Of a DNA stretch of 64,000 nucleotides, positions 38,536 to 51,030 are shown in pieces (positions within the stretch are counted from its first letter, which is position 1; each line of letters starts with the position of its first letter). Under the pieces are notes generated by a model. The model was not told the DNA's origin. It ran no database searches and was given only the letters and a program-made list of their open reading frames with translations. Both the position numbers and the translations under genes were made by a program. The stretch lies in contig CM068318.1 of assembly GCA_034766995.1 (NCBI GenBank), positions 32,772,956 through 32,836,955 of the forward strand, written 5' to 3'. Source of the DNA: Acanthacorydalis orientalis (Eukaryota > Arthropoda > Insecta > Megaloptera > Corydalidae).

Positions 38536-39600
38536 TCAATAGTAAAGAAGTAATATTACATCCATGGCAACACCAGGTTGCATACAGCTATTGTCGGAAA
38601 AAATCCAAAAAGTTCTTACAAAATTACACCATTTAGTGTTTTTAAATGTGGTTTCCTTGATGTTTTTAAATTTCAAAATCAATATTTGATATCTCTAGAT
38701 GTTGATAAAAATAATTAATGTCGCAATTCAGTTCTTTTTAGAATTTATTTCACTATTACCCGAGACAATTTATTTCATATCTGGACAAATTCTCTTCCAC
38801 AGCGAAATAATGAGGTGTAGAATCTATTATTTGTTTTAATTTATTTAACTGTATTCTTTTCTATAATAAATTTAATAATTATTTTACTTCTTTCTGAATT
38901 TATAAATATGTTAAACACTATCACTAATTAAACATGGATGTTAGAAATTAATGTGCACTTATTAGGTTGCAATTATTATGAATATTACTATATGAAACTG
39001 ATGATTATCCAAAAACAAATGGAACATAAATATATCGAAGTTAAAAAAATTTGAATCATACTAAATTTATACGTACAGGTTGTCTTGGCAGATAAATGTT
39101 TTTTGCCTTTATATAAATTTTATCCAATTCAGTTAACCAATGATGTTAGCAATATTTCATTTTACTATAGCATATCAACCTCAGTTTTTATTTATAAATT
39201 ATATGTGTATATATATATATATATATATAATGTGTGTATAAATATATAGGTGCATACGAGTATATGTGCGGTATAATATTCCTCATGAACAAATTCACTA
39301 TGCTACAACCACTGTAAGGCGTTTCATTAGTTGAAGTACGCTTATTATTTTCACGCTTGGTTTGTACAAGTTAATGAGGGCAGTATTATTTAACATCAAT
39401 ATTTTGGAATTACTGTTAAATGTGTTAGTGTTGTTATTAATTAGTGTATATTCTAGATTATATTTTTTATTATGTATAAACAATCGTAACATTATAAATG
39501 AATAAACTGTGTTTAAAATAAACTTGTAATTAATTAGAAAAAACATGTCTCTTCTAATTGTGATTAAAATCGATTAATAAAGTTAACTATTATCTCAGAA
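38536..39600. other. AT-rich intronic stretch, nothing recognised
   Basis: One small TA/GT tract at 39206-39238. The minus ORF 39298-39546 has no recognisable domain. Confidence 0.5.
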
Positions 39601-39653
39601 AATGCACATAAATTTAAAGGTCATAAACCGCAATTATTTTTCTACCAACCTGA
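39601..39653 (+). mobile_element. Mariner 3' end fragment
   Basis: GCACATAAATTTAAAGGTCA/TAAACCG then TTATTTTTCTACCAACCTGA. This is the same 3' end as in the 540-576 base derivatives, isolated from any 5' half. Confidence 0.85.
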
Positions 39654-39936
39654 TAATATAATTAGGTAGTAAGAACTATGCATATTTAAAAATCACTCTC
39701 TAATATAATCATTGGATATATCTGAAATAGGATAATTGAATGTTCATATAATTTAATCCTGTTCTTAGAGGGGGAAAATGGTAATTACTTCCAGTACTCA
39801 CCTAAATTCATCACTGATTATAACAATAATATGCGAATGTATTAATGTACACTAAAATTTGGGATACGTGACTGTTAGTTATCATTAATTTTACAATCAT
39901 TAATTTAATAATCGTAAATCTTAAATGTGAATTTAA

Positions 39937-39939
<3 letters not shown>

Positions 39940-39983
<44 letters not shown>
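39940..39983. repeat. (TA)n microsatellite
   Basis: About 44 bases of TA. Confidence 0.95.
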
Positions 39984-39985
<2 letters not shown>

Positions 39986-40165
39986 AAACAAGTATATCAA
40001 TAAATTGATACTTTATTGAGAAATCACCATGTTTTGGAATGAATTGGTCAACTAACTAAGTATTCTTTGTTACCTTTAAGGTTACAGAGGCTCAATTTGG
40101 AAAGTTTTGTCTCCATAGTTCTAAATGTGTAGGAATATATAAAAATTATAGATAAGTATTTTCTA

Positions 40166-40167
<2 letters not shown>

Positions 40168-40208
<41 letters not shown>

Positions 40209-40253
40209 CATACATATACATATATATATATATATACATATACAGATATATAT

Positions 40254-40303
<50 letters not shown>

Positions 40304-40304
40304 A
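40168..40304. repeat. (TA)n with (GT)n tail
   Basis: TA runs interrupted by GCATACATATACA and CAGATATATAGA, ending in GTGTGTGTGTGTGTGTGTATG. Preceded by the block GTGTAGGAATATATAAAAAT that recurs at about 40470. Confidence 0.95.
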
Positions 40305-40331
40305 TGTAATTTAATTATGTGTAAATATGCA

Positions 40332-40413
40332 CTCGATGAAATGACACTTTCATTGAAAAAATTAAAATAAGAATTCAGAAAAAAAAACCTTATTTATTTT
40401 TCTACCAACCTAA
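40332..40413 (-). mobile_element. Mariner 5' end fragment
   Basis: CTCGATGAAATGACACTTTC, then CATTGAAAAAATTAAAATAA, ending TTATTTTTCTACCAACCTAA. It is the leader and terminal repeat of the same family as 31837-32376. The rest of the element is missing. Confidence 0.83.
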
Positions 40414-40510
40414 TATAAATGGTTATGTTATTTATTTTTATATAGCAAACAATTAAATCAATTATTAAAAATGTGTAGGAATATATAAATATTATAGATA
40501 GGCATTTTCT

Positions 40511-40617
40511 ATGTATATATATATATATGTGTGTGTGTATGTGTGTGTATATGTATATATATATGTGTGTGTGTATATGTGTGTGTATATGTGTGTGTGA
40601 ATGTGTGTGTGTGTGTG
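40511..40617. repeat. (TA)n/(TG)n compound microsatellite
   Basis: Alternating TATATA and TGTGTGTG blocks over about 105 bases. Preceded by GTGTAGGAATATATAAATAT and AGATAGGCATTTTCTA, near-duplicate of the flank of the tract at 40168. Confidence 0.95.
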
Positions 40618-41559
40618 ATTTTATTATGAGGAATGAAATAATAATAATTTATTATGTAAAGCGTAAAATGAATTAAAATTTCTTTTTCCTGACAGACTTT
40701 CATTCAAATCCTATTCATTCATTAAAAAAATAATAAAATATCACCAATTTTTTATGAGCTATAAAATGTCTATAACGTTTTAAGATTGTTATAAGTATGA
40801 AATAAAATATGATTACAAATCACTTGTATGAAATTTAGAATATATATTTATTAAGGTGTTTTTTTTCACAATATCAAATTTAAATCCCAGCAGCATAAAT
40901 TGTATATTATATTTCACATTTTTCATGAAATATTCATAATAATTATTTATTTATAAACTAACTATGATTTGGTTTCTAAAATATAATTGAAATGGAAAAT
41001 TATTTTAATTTTACTGCATATCAACTAAAATTAATTAAAGGTAATTTTAGTATTTTATTTTGTTATTTTTAAAACCCTATCGATTTAGTACACAAATGGA
41101 CAAATGAAATAAAATTTTAAAATATTTGAAACAAAAATAATTATTTCTTAAAATCAGATTTATAATAAGTTAATAATGTATCTCATACACACACACACAC
41201 ATATATATATTCAATAAAAAAATGCATATAATATAAATAGCGGAAAAATATTATTTATCATCATCTTTCTTTAAATAAAAATGGGTCCTCCTCTTCTGTG
41301 ATTTTTATTCTTGTTCTGATTAACTGATTTAGATTGCGTGATTTGTTTTCTGATTGATATTTTAAAGTAAAAAAATGAATTTATTTGTTCTCTAAATAAT
41401 TAATCGTATCGTAAGGCATCTTGACAATACAGTTTTAAATAGAAAAAAAAAGAAATTAACGCTTGAAGAATGTAATAAATTTCGCTCATTATAAGCAAAA
41501 AAATCAATAAAATATAAAAATTAATACAGATAAAGCCTAAACTTGGTGTAAAAGAAAAA

Positions 41560-41790
41560 GAGTTGAAAACAACAGAGGAACAATAGTTGAAATCCTAACA
41601 GAAGAACAAGCTTTAAAACAACGAGGAAGAAAAAGTGCTGAAAACCTAACAGAAAAGCAAATAATGGCAAAACGACTAAAAAACTGATGACTAGAAATAA
41701 CAGTAGCTGATCAGGAAGAACAATGTTAGCGAGCGAGGTGTCTACCCCGGCGGTCAGCGAGCAAGCGAGTAGAAGTACTGACTCCTGATT
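41560..41790 (+). mobile_element. Possible Helentron STPR-like repeat fragment
   Basis: One frame reads EEQALKQRGRKSAENLTEKQ, then IMAKRLKN, followed by stops and GC-richer RARCLPRRSASKRVE. The repeating (EExxLxxRxRKxAENLTExQ) pattern resembles STPR-type repeats in Helentron proteins. No ends seen, and confidence is low. Confidence 0.35.
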
Positions 41791-42023
41791 CTAAATAAAA
41801 TATTTTATAAAGACAAATTTTTAATCCCATTTGAAATATTAAATAACACGAAAATGCGATTAAATTTAATAAACAAAACCCTTGGAATTTCAAATAAAAC
41901 TAAAATGTAATTTAAATAATTGGGTTCCGATATAAATAATATTCATCTTGGTAAAAGTAATTCAGTTTTGAAGAAAGTTTCATCAATAAATTCATCACTA
42001 AGTATTTGGGTACATACACAGAA

Positions 42024-42027
<4 letters not shown>

Positions 42028-42082
<55 letters not shown>

Positions 42083-42086
42083 TATG
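42028..42086. repeat. (TA)n microsatellite
   Basis: About 58 bases of TA ending ACATATATATGA. Confidence 0.96.
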
Positions 42087-42441
42087 AAAGACTGAATTGC
42101 CACCAACATATAAAACAGAAAGAAGTAAGATAGAAAAGCAGACCGTAATCAAAAACTTATATTAGCAGGAAAACTATTTCCACCATATAGAAAACTGACA
42201 ATAAGACTAAAATTCACCTATTATTAAGTAAGTTTCATTTTGTCATTTGTATTGTTTTCTAAATTTGTTTTAATATAATGTCTTTTAAAAAACGAACTGT
42301 GCTGGAAAATGTAGTATTTAATAATTATTGTTATAAAATATTCTATTATATTTAAATTGTATATTTTCTTAAACAGAGAAAACAAATTTTTTATTAATTT
42401 TTATACAGATCAAGCTTTTAAATCATGTATGTGTATGCACG

Positions 42442-42446
<5 letters not shown>

Positions 42447-42501
<55 letters not shown>

Positions 42502-42520
42502 GTATATGTATGTATGTATG
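42447..42520. repeat. (TA)n with TGTATGTATG tail
   Basis: TA run followed by TGTATATATGTATATGTATG. Confidence 0.95.
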
Positions 42521-42719
42521 GAGTTGTGATTCAATTTAGGCTCCCACATGAAAGTACTAGAAAACAACGCAAAAATTTAAAAAAAACATACTTTTTATAG
42601 TTTTTTAATTCAATTTTATACCAACATACAATTGCACTAAATATTAAAAAAAAAACATTTTTTTTTAATTTTTGCCTTTTTTTTCAGTACTTTCATGCGG
42701 AATCCTAATTTTAATCAGT

Positions 42720-42776
42720 GTATATATATATATATATATATATATATGTAAGAATATATATGTAAGTATATATATG

Positions 42777-42813
<37 letters not shown>

Positions 42814-42860
42814 CTATATATGTATATATATATATATATGTATATATATATCTATATATG

Positions 42861-42894
<34 letters not shown>

Positions 42895-42895
42895 T

Positions 42896-42943
<48 letters not shown>

Positions 42944-43001
42944 TTATATATGTATGTATATATAAATATATATATACATATGTATATATGTATATATATA
43001 G

Positions 43002-43069
<68 letters not shown>

Positions 43070-43077
43070 GTATATAA
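42720..43077. repeat. Very long TA/TATG array (about 360 bases)
   Basis: TA repeats with regularly scattered TATATGTATATA, TATCTATATATG and TACATACATA units. It is the longest microsatellite of the window. All six overlapping I/Y-rich frames across it are repeat artefacts. Confidence 0.97.
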
Positions 43078-43340
43078 TGTTTTGTATTCTTATATCTGTA
43101 TACAAACTTACTGAACACATTTAAGAAATATTTATGTATAAAGACAAAATTTAAATTAGATGTTCGATTATAATTATTGCTATTTTATTATATTTTATAG
43201 CATTTCATTAAAGATAATTAAGTTTGTTATACGAACGGCATTATAAATGTGAATATTAATGTATTATCCTTTATATTTCAATTACAATTGGTTGTTAATT
43301 TTGCTAACTGTTCTGGAATAATTTTATGTTTCCATAAATG

Positions 43341-43344
<4 letters not shown>

Positions 43345-43377
<33 letters not shown>

Positions 43378-43450
43378 TATTTAATATATATATATATATA
43401 TATATTTAATATATATATATATAGACAGATAGGTAGATATAGATATATAC
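43345..43450. repeat. (TA)n with TTTAATATA and GATA units
   Basis: TA blocks separated by ATTTAATATA twice, then AGACAGATAGGTAGATATAG. Confidence 0.94.
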
Positions 43451-43756
43451 ATAGAGATAAATAGAAGAGGTAGGAGAGCAATTTGAAAATTTCGCGAATT
43501 TACATATCTATTTTTATATAACCGGATTATATTAAGGATTATACAAGGATTATATTAACAGACCTGTCTTATAAAAAACTGTGGAATATAAAAAAATGAA
43601 AACCAGATCTTAAAAAGAGAATGGTGGTTTAAACAAATAAAAAATGTTAGAGACAAATTTTTGAGGGAAACATTAAACTAACAGTCAAATTGTTACTGAG
43701 TAACGTTTCGGTTAGTACTGTTATTATTACAAAGGTGATTATTCACGAATATGACT

Positions 43757-43850
43757 TAATATAGGTTTAACACCTTACGAATTGGATTTGACCTATATCG
43801 ATTACTTTTTGTTTTCAAAGTTGAAAACTGATGGAAAGTTAAATGTAAGA
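43757..43850 (+). mobile_element. Possible mariner C-terminal scrap
   Basis: One frame reads LTPYELDLTYIDYFLFSKLK, similar to the mariner PPYSPDLAPxDYFLFxKLK segment that contains the third catalytic Asp. It is short, and no ends or second motif were found. Confidence 0.45.
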
Positions 43851-45621
43851 AGGGGAAGAAAAACAAACATATTTATTACGAATGAACTAATGTATCTGTT
43901 TGTCATTATTTTGAAAACACACATATTTTTATAGGGATATAGAGGAAGTTATGAAATGTGAAAAAATCATTGAAAAAAATATTACAATAATTTTTTTTAA
44001 ATTATGTCTTTTACGTCAAATCGAGAACTATTGGATCATGCTACGTATGTATATACGTAAGTAGAATGTGTGTTATATGTGCGAATATACATTAATTAAC
44101 ATATACAGAGCTTAGGTGTATAAATCTATTAATGTAATATTTGCATTAGTAAACACATTATAGGTAGAAAATGTATTATAACGGTAGAGGCACAACGCAT
44201 TGGTTTGAATTTAAACTCAAATTTAGGTTCAAACATCAACAGATTAAATGAATAGAAACCGACAAGAGTGCACATGACAACCAGAATATTCGCTTTATCT
44301 ATTCATGTTTGTATCTGAACATTTGATCTATTACTTACACATAAATTTAAAGCTATTGTAAATTTCAACAATCGATCTATGTTTCTACATTAAAACTTAA
44401 TCAGTCACATTTATAATAAATAATTAAGTGAATACAATAAATTTCATTCATTTGTTCTTTTAAAATAAATTTATTATAATTATAGTATATATAAGAGATA
44501 CAATAGCCGAAAAAAGTATCAAAAATTTTAAATTTTAGGAATATACACAATTTGTAAAATGTGAAATAAATTATATACAATATGTACAATAATAGGGGCC
44601 ATAAAATTATTTTTTCTTTTGAAAAATCAATTCATCTAAATGTATTTATATTATTATTTATTACATAAATTCGAATAAATAAAATAAATTGATTTCATAA
44701 TACAGTTTTTACAAATTCTCTCTTCACCCCACAAACTACAAAAAGTATTCTGAACAAAAATATTCAATAAACTATAAATAAATAAATTTATGAGTTGTGG
44801 GATGAAAATATTTAATTGTAAAAACTCTGATTTCAGTTTAACGCAATAAAACTTTTAAAATTCCAATGACATTATTTATTTACACATATTGTTATTTACA
44901 CAAATTAATTCAAATTTATATTCTTTAAAATTGTGTCCTGATACAGTAGCAGCACAATTCTGACTCTGATTGGTTTAGTCAGGATATGAATATTACTAAG
45001 CATTACTGTACGTATTCTTTTAATAAGATTTGAGTAAATAATTTTATTACTTTTTCATAGATAGTAATAAATTCAAGTGTAAACATTTTAAATTCAAATT
45101 CCATGAAAAAACACTTTGAAATTCTTACACACTTACACAGTAGTACACCAAAGAAGGTAATTGAACCAATAAAATTGTACAAATAATCATTAGCGTGTAA
45201 GACGTCAAATACACTGTATTAAAAAACTGATTTATTAACTTTCCATTGATAAACTATTATTTATTTGAAATAGTTACTATAATATAATATTTTACACAAA
45301 AAAAAACCTATATTTTTTTAAATTTGATAGTATATAATAAATTAATATTTACCTAACACTAATATTTAAATTCTGTGGATAAATATAAATAAATATTGGC
45401 CATATATACAGATTTTTCTGTCACTTGGCTCTTTAAGGATGACGATTTCTAGCGAAATGCGAATAATCGATAATCAAAGACAATAATCATTTATTAAATA
45501 TTAACGGAAGTATACTGGTGTGGTATATGAGCTAAAAATATTCGTCGTTATTACGGTTGTGCTGGTGCGAGGCACGCTACAGGTCCAAGTACGAGGTACG
45601 AGACCTATAACTTGACTTTAT

Positions 45622-47288
45622 CACTAGAACTATCGATAGTTAAGACGAAGCTATTTCTACCAAAACCATTTGAAATGACTAGTCTTTAAAAAATTCGTAA
45701 TAATAGAATATTTTTATATTTATTGACTTGTTAGTTTCTTACAAACTGAATTCCAAGTTATGTAGTACATTTTTGGTATTACATATTAACCCGTTTGAGA
45801 CCATGTTCCCTAAATGAGGATTGGCACATTTTATCACTTACACATCAATAAGAATAATAAGTATAATAAAGAATATATGCTTTGGTAAAAAGAAATTAAA
45901 ATAAATTTTCATTTCAAAGTTAAGTTATTCTTATAGTATAAAGTAAATTATTAGGTATAAAAAGTTATATCACATTTCTTACAAACGTAGTTTTTCTTTT
46001 GAGTGCATTTTCCACATACATATTTTTTACTGACATTACAAATGGTAGTAGTCTTATTATTATTACAGTACCCTATTTGCCACCATTTGCGTGAACAAAG
46101 TGAGCTCTTTGAAGTTGTTTGTACATTAGCTTCTCATGATTCCATCCCTGGTTTCACATTTTCAACGACATTTTCTGTGGCAAGTTCATCTGCTAGTTGA
46201 AACATAAATTCACCTTTTATAATATTTTTTTGGCATATCCTGTTGGACCGAGTACTTCTTTGAAATTATTACAAAGTGGTAATCTTCCAGGACTAGACCC
46301 TTCTTATATTTTTCTCAACTGGTTCCGTCTGCAGCAATTTCATTTTGATGATCTTGTAGTATACTTTCATTTTCATCTTCAGAACTTGAAAGCACTCGAG
46401 CACATCTTCTTTTACGTAAATTAGAAATATTTTCAAGTTCGCTATCACTTTTTTAGGACTCTTGAGCATTTTCTTTGTCTAAAAGCTCATTACCACTATT
46501 CTCACTATCAAAACGTTCATCGTGAATACCACATAGTTCATTTTCATTTTCTTCTGGTTTCCCTTCACTGTTGTAGAGTCCATCATCCTCGATATCAGAG
46601 CATTCCATTGGTATATCATTCAGTTTTTCCAATAATTCAGAAATTTTCCATCGTTTTGCCATTTTCAGGACTTATAAAAATAAAATAAAACTAGTGAGTC
46701 CATAAAATTTATATTTCTATTCATTTTTCTCACCTCACACTAATTGAAATAATATGTCGTTTATTGTATAATATATAATTATTTTTTTATTATTTATTAT
46801 ATTATATAATATGAGTGCAACATTCAACAAAAACTTCAATACACATTGTATGTCTCCAGATTTAAATGAACGACTAAATGTATTTTCGAATGAATGCATT
46901 AATTTTGCATTACCATCATGATCGATCCGGAATTTTCCCGATAATTTTCACCATTATACTGAATGATACGTAGTAAAAATTCTAAGAACGTGTGAGAAGT
47001 TATACAAAACGAGTAAACTGGTTAATTCGTGTTCGGTAAACAGATTACAGGACACTTTTACATTTTCACAGGTAGAAGTCAGTTTGACTGGTATTGGTAT
47101 AAGTAGCCATGATACAAAATTATTTAGATTTTGAATAAAAAAAAAAATAAAAATAAAATTCATTATACTATTTCCTTTGTCATCGCTGTAAAAGTCATGA
47201 CATCGTTGCGAAAAAAAAAATGTAACATGAAGAATTTTAAAATAAAATTGTAAAACAAGTTATTTTGATTGGTGTAATAGTTCTAGTG
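45622..47288 (-). mobile_element. PiggyBac-like deletion derivative, copy 2 of the 1.67-kb family
   Basis: Left end CACTAGAACTATCGATAGTT after TTAT (45618-45621, mutated TTAA); right end ATAGTTCTAGTG before TTAA (47289-47292). 1667 bases against 1671 for the copy at 15428. On the minus strand, 46662-46453 encodes the acidic N-terminus (MAKRWKISELLEKLNDIPME, then CSDIEDDGLY). At about 46065-45975 lies the C-terminal zinc tail (TTTICNVSKKYVCGKC, then TQKKNYVCKKC). Between them is only about 400 bases, so the DDD catalytic region is lost at the same place as in copy 1. Plus-strand ORFs at 46003-46424 are shadows. Confidence 0.92.
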
Positions 47289-47605
47289 TTAATAGAGTTA
47301 CTCAGTCCTCGAATATTAAAAAAAAAATTCAAAAAATGTTGTTTGTACAAACATAACACTTATGTAAAACATTATAATTGGGAAATTTTTTTTACACAAA
47401 TATGCCAAGATATCTTACGATCATCTAGTTAAACTTTATTATTTTATGATAATCGTAAGAATAAAGATTCATATTCATTGATTGACGCTCTTTATCACAA
47501 ATTTTTGCATATTAAGTGTAGAAATTAATTCGGCACCTTTTTTTTAGAAAATGAATGTTTTGGAAAAATATAATACATTTCTATCTTCAAAATATCGCCC
47601 ATTAA

Positions 47606-47805
47606 CACGTTAAATGCTATGGGGGTCACTACTGACCGGCACTAAGTTTATTCGTAGCGCCACGAGGTCACCGGTGACCAGTGAAGCCTGGATTACTAGA
47701 AACACATAATTCAAGTAAATTTCAATGCTTTTAGATTTTTCAACATTATTATCGTTACTACAATGGTGTAAAGAAATTAATGCAATATAGAACATATAAA
47801 AATAG

Positions 47806-47889
<84 letters not shown>

Positions 47890-48481
47890 TTAAATATTAT
47901 GCGCGCATATTGTGATGTGTCGTAAACCATTCCAAACACAGCAAAGGTAAATCAGTACAGTATCCACAATATGCCACAGCTTTTTGATACAGTTTATTTT
48001 ACCGTTGTTCTACCTAGGTTTTTTGAATTTTTTTCGTAACATATTTTACAAAATCATTCCGTGGTCTTCGCTTTTCCTGGCATTTTTTTAATTCATGGCG
48101 TGATTTTCTCAGTAGGTTCGCACGTGAAGAAAACAATCCTCAATTTCACTATTTAGGAATTTTGTTAAGTGCATAGCTATTGTTTGACGCACTCGGCATA
48201 AATGAACACGTGAAATAACAAACTACTGCGATAAATGATTCACTCTGAAAAAGTAAAAAAGTAATAAATAAAATAACGATAGAGATAACAGGCTATTGCA
48301 CAAAAATTAAAAAATCGTCCGAAAACAAAAAAAATGCTTTTCAGCGTCGCAGCGGTCATCGGTGACCCCCAATTAGATAAATGCATTACAAATGATTACA
48401 CATTTTATCTGTTCAACATAATAACAAATTTGTGTTGACGCCACGGGCAAGTTATATAAAATTAGCATGGCATTCAACGTG
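47606..48481 (-). mobile_element. PiggyBac-like derivative with CACGTT ends and Cys-rich tail
   Basis: It is flanked by TTAA at 47602-47605 and 48482-48485. Ends: left CACGTTAAATGCTATGGGGG, right (inverted) CACGTTGAATGCCATGCTAA. On the minus strand near 47990-47905 one frame reads AYCGYCTDLPLLCLEWFTTH, then H: the C..C...PLLC....F..HH core of the piggyBac C-terminal domain. 876 bases; the catalytic domain is absent. A long TA tract (47811-47887) lies inside. The ends share CACGTT with the element at 25129. Confidence 0.88.
47811..47887. repeat. (TA)n microsatellite inside piggyBac-like element
   Basis: About 75 bases of TA with GATATATGTATATA interruption. Confidence 0.96.
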
Positions 48482-48705
48482 TTAATTTCTATAACTTTGC
48501 TCTATCTATCAGGTAACTGACTAATCTTTTGTCGAAAAAACGATTATAGATTTGAGTCGATGAAGTCATAATACATTTTCAAAATTCCAACTGTTTTAGC
48601 ATTTTTTATGTGTAACAAAATCTTCCACAAAAGTTGAAAAAATCATTCCTGCGGCTTCGGCAGCATTTTGTTCAACTGAAATACGAGAATTATGTACACC
48701 CTAAA

Positions 48706-49688
48706 CGGCCCAATACACTATTAGTTTGGGCTTCAGTTCTGACTGATCAGTTGTGACCGGTAAGATAAACTGTTGGTGTGTGGTATGTGTATCGTACAGA
48801 TTTCAACTGATCAGTCCGACTGAAGAACTGAAAGTAATTCCATCGATTTATCTGTCCGGCCAACTGAACGGAAGTAAAATTCTAGAGTGTGTGTTGCAGT
48901 TTCAGTGAAATCAATCAGTTTTTTTTTGTCTCTTGTAATAAGTTTAATTTTTAAAGTTATTTTCAGTTTACTACTTTTTTAGTTATCTAAAAATTAAATA
49001 AAACTTAATTTAAATTAAAAATTAAATTAAACTAAAATTAAATTAAACTTTAATATACTTGATATTTTCTTAAAAAAAATTATGAATTAGTGCAAAAAAC
49101 GGCCGAAACATACGAACGAAAAAAAGTTTATTTGTTGTGAATGCTATGAAAAGCTTTCCGAGAACGAAGCGGTCGCTGGTCTCGAAAAGAAAGAAAATCC
49201 TTCCCACCTCTACATAAGAAACAGTTCCCCAGAACAAATCCTTCTATGCACACGTATACATATTCCTCAATCCTTAGTTTACCTTCTAGTTCTACTGTCA
49301 TTGTAGCCTCCTTTTAAGTTATTTATTTTTTAGTTATTTCAAAAAGTTATTTTGTAGAACTTGGACGTTTACAGTTTGAAATGGTGTCATTGTCAAAAGA
49401 CTTTCTTTTGGAATGCATTGAAGTTTTTCGTGCTCAAAATACGTTATATAAACTGAAGTCCAAAGATTATCATAATAAAATGAAAAGAAATGATTGTTGT
49501 GACAGGCTCTTAACAAAAGTAAAAGAGATTTATCCAAATACAGATTACGATCTAGAAAGAAATCTAATTATAGATGTACACATCGTATCAGCTATATCTG
49601 ATGTTATGTGTACACACAAATCAGTTAAAATTCTTTAGATTTAACTGTATGGTTTGATTGAAGGCCAAACTGATTGTGTATGGGGCCC
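48706..49688 (+). mobile_element. PIF/Harbinger-type non-autonomous element carrying a MADF ORF
   Basis: Left end GGCCCAATACACTATTAGTT/TGGGCTTCAG; right end, read inward, GGGCCCCATACACAATCAGT/TTGGCCTTCA. TAA lies just before the left end and TTA just after the right end, fitting the 3-base TWA target duplication of PIF/Harbinger elements. The 983-base body holds one open MADF-type ORF (49381-49638) and no DDE transposase that I can recognise. Confidence 0.83.
49381..49638 (+). CDS. Transposon-borne MADF/Myb-SANT-like DNA-binding protein, 85 codons
   Basis: It starts ATGGTGTCATTG and stops at TAG 49636-49638. Residues 8-60 read FLLECIEVFRAQNTLYKLKS, then KDYHNKMKRNDCCDRLLTKV and KEIYP, a typical MADF helix-turn-helix (L...I..YR....LW..KS.DYhnk.kR...y..l). 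In PIF/Harbinger transposons a second gene of this type binds the terminal repeats and helps the transposase enter the nucleus. After residue 66 (YDLERNLIID) it departs from the family and ends early, so it may be truncated. It lies inside the terminal repeats 48706-49688. It could in principle be a chance open relic; no promoter was examined. Confidence 0.72.
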   Translation: MVSLSKDFLLECIEVFRAQNTLYKLKSKDYHNKMKRNDCCDRLLTKVKEIYPNTDYDLERNLIIDVHIVSAISDVMCTHKSVKIL

Positions 49689-51030
49689 TTAATATACTGC
49701 TTTTCGAACACCATCCTGTTCACTACTGTTTTGTGGGTTATGCCAATTGCTTAGCTAAGATAACGTGTGTTTTTAAACGTTAAGGTTGACACTTGAAAAT
49801 TCTAAAACGATGATAAAATAGTTTTTTAAATAAACAAAGATATCTAATTAATTTGTGCACCTTATAATAAATGAAAATTAAATATGTGTTCTAAATGTAA
49901 ATATGTATTATATTTATAGAAATTTTAATATAGTTACTCTTAATAAATATAAAATTCAGTACATTTTTTGTGTTTAAATGTGACAAAATGTATATTATTC
50001 AGTCATAACTCATAACTTGATTGCTTTACATTCTACAGGAAAAATTAATTAGTATATAATTCAAGAAAAAAATATAGAATTAGTGAGTTACAACTCTTAT
50101 AGAAATCTCTATACTTTTTCTTCGAATATAGAAAACCTATAATAATTTTCTTATTAGATATCTTTGATGTTTCGACATTTTCACATTCTATAAATGTGTT
50201 AACTATGAGACAAGATAATTTTCCAATAAAATATAGTTAATCTCTCTGAAATGATACTGAAAAATTTAATAAAATATTACACAAAAGTGTTCATACATTG
50301 TGGTTCATAAATTGTACATTTAAAGAATTTGAAATATTTCTCAGTATTTTTAAGCTTTTTCAGCTATTATATTCAATAACGTAATGTTTTATTATTAAAT
50401 CATGTAAAAAGATTGAAAATTAAATTTTTACTTGAACAATATAAAGAATAAATTTCAAATTTCACTAGTAAATATGAGTTTAAAAAATTAATAGATAAAT
50501 AACAATCTTACAAATTTTCGTTAAACTTTAAGTATGTTTGTGACTATCTCAATATTCTGAATTAAATTATATGTATAATACATTAATAATATATATATAT
50601 ATATATTTATTATAATGTATTTTTTTAAAGTGTGTAAGTTAATATTTGCTTTATACAACTATTATATCATGATTTTTATAAAAGTCAAACAATATAAGCA
50701 CACATTTTATGCGAAAGATATTATTAAACTTACTATTATTATATATAATAGTAACTTACTATTATTATATTCTTATTATTATACATATTATTAATCTAGT
50801 CTTATATTTGTTTTTATAGTTTGGATATGAATATTCATTTACCTTATATACTTTATTTGAGGAAAATTTAGATGCTCATAATTGGGTGAAGTTATGTTTC
50901 AATCTTTTGTGAAGAAATATTTTAAATAACAAAATTTACGAGAAATATTTTATGTAATAAAGTAATAAAGAAATATTATTGTTAAAATTTCAAAAGATTT
51001 TTTTATATGATTTATATTAATTTATTTATA
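49689..51030. other. AT-rich intronic stretch, nothing recognised
   Basis: Only short A/T frames and a small TA tract near 50590-50606. Confidence 0.5.

Larger units (their letters stand above)
40618..45617. other. Intron dominated by microsatellites, no host gene
   Basis: Long TA and TA/TG arrays at 42028-42086, 42447-42520, 42720-43077 and 43345-43425, and a small (AC)n at 41190-41202. Apart from the two weak transposon scraps listed separately, nothing recognised. Minus ORF 44401-44589 is A/T-driven. Confidence 0.55.

Noticed and set aside
42665..43118. Several overlapping ORFs of 78-106 codons rich in Ile and Tyr on both strands
   Set aside because: They are translations of TA/TATG repeats, open in many frames because the repeat has no stop in those frames.
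46003..46424. Two plus-strand ORFs of 65 and 75 codons
   Set aside because: They lie opposite the recognisable minus-strand piggyBac C-terminus and N-terminus and are shadows.
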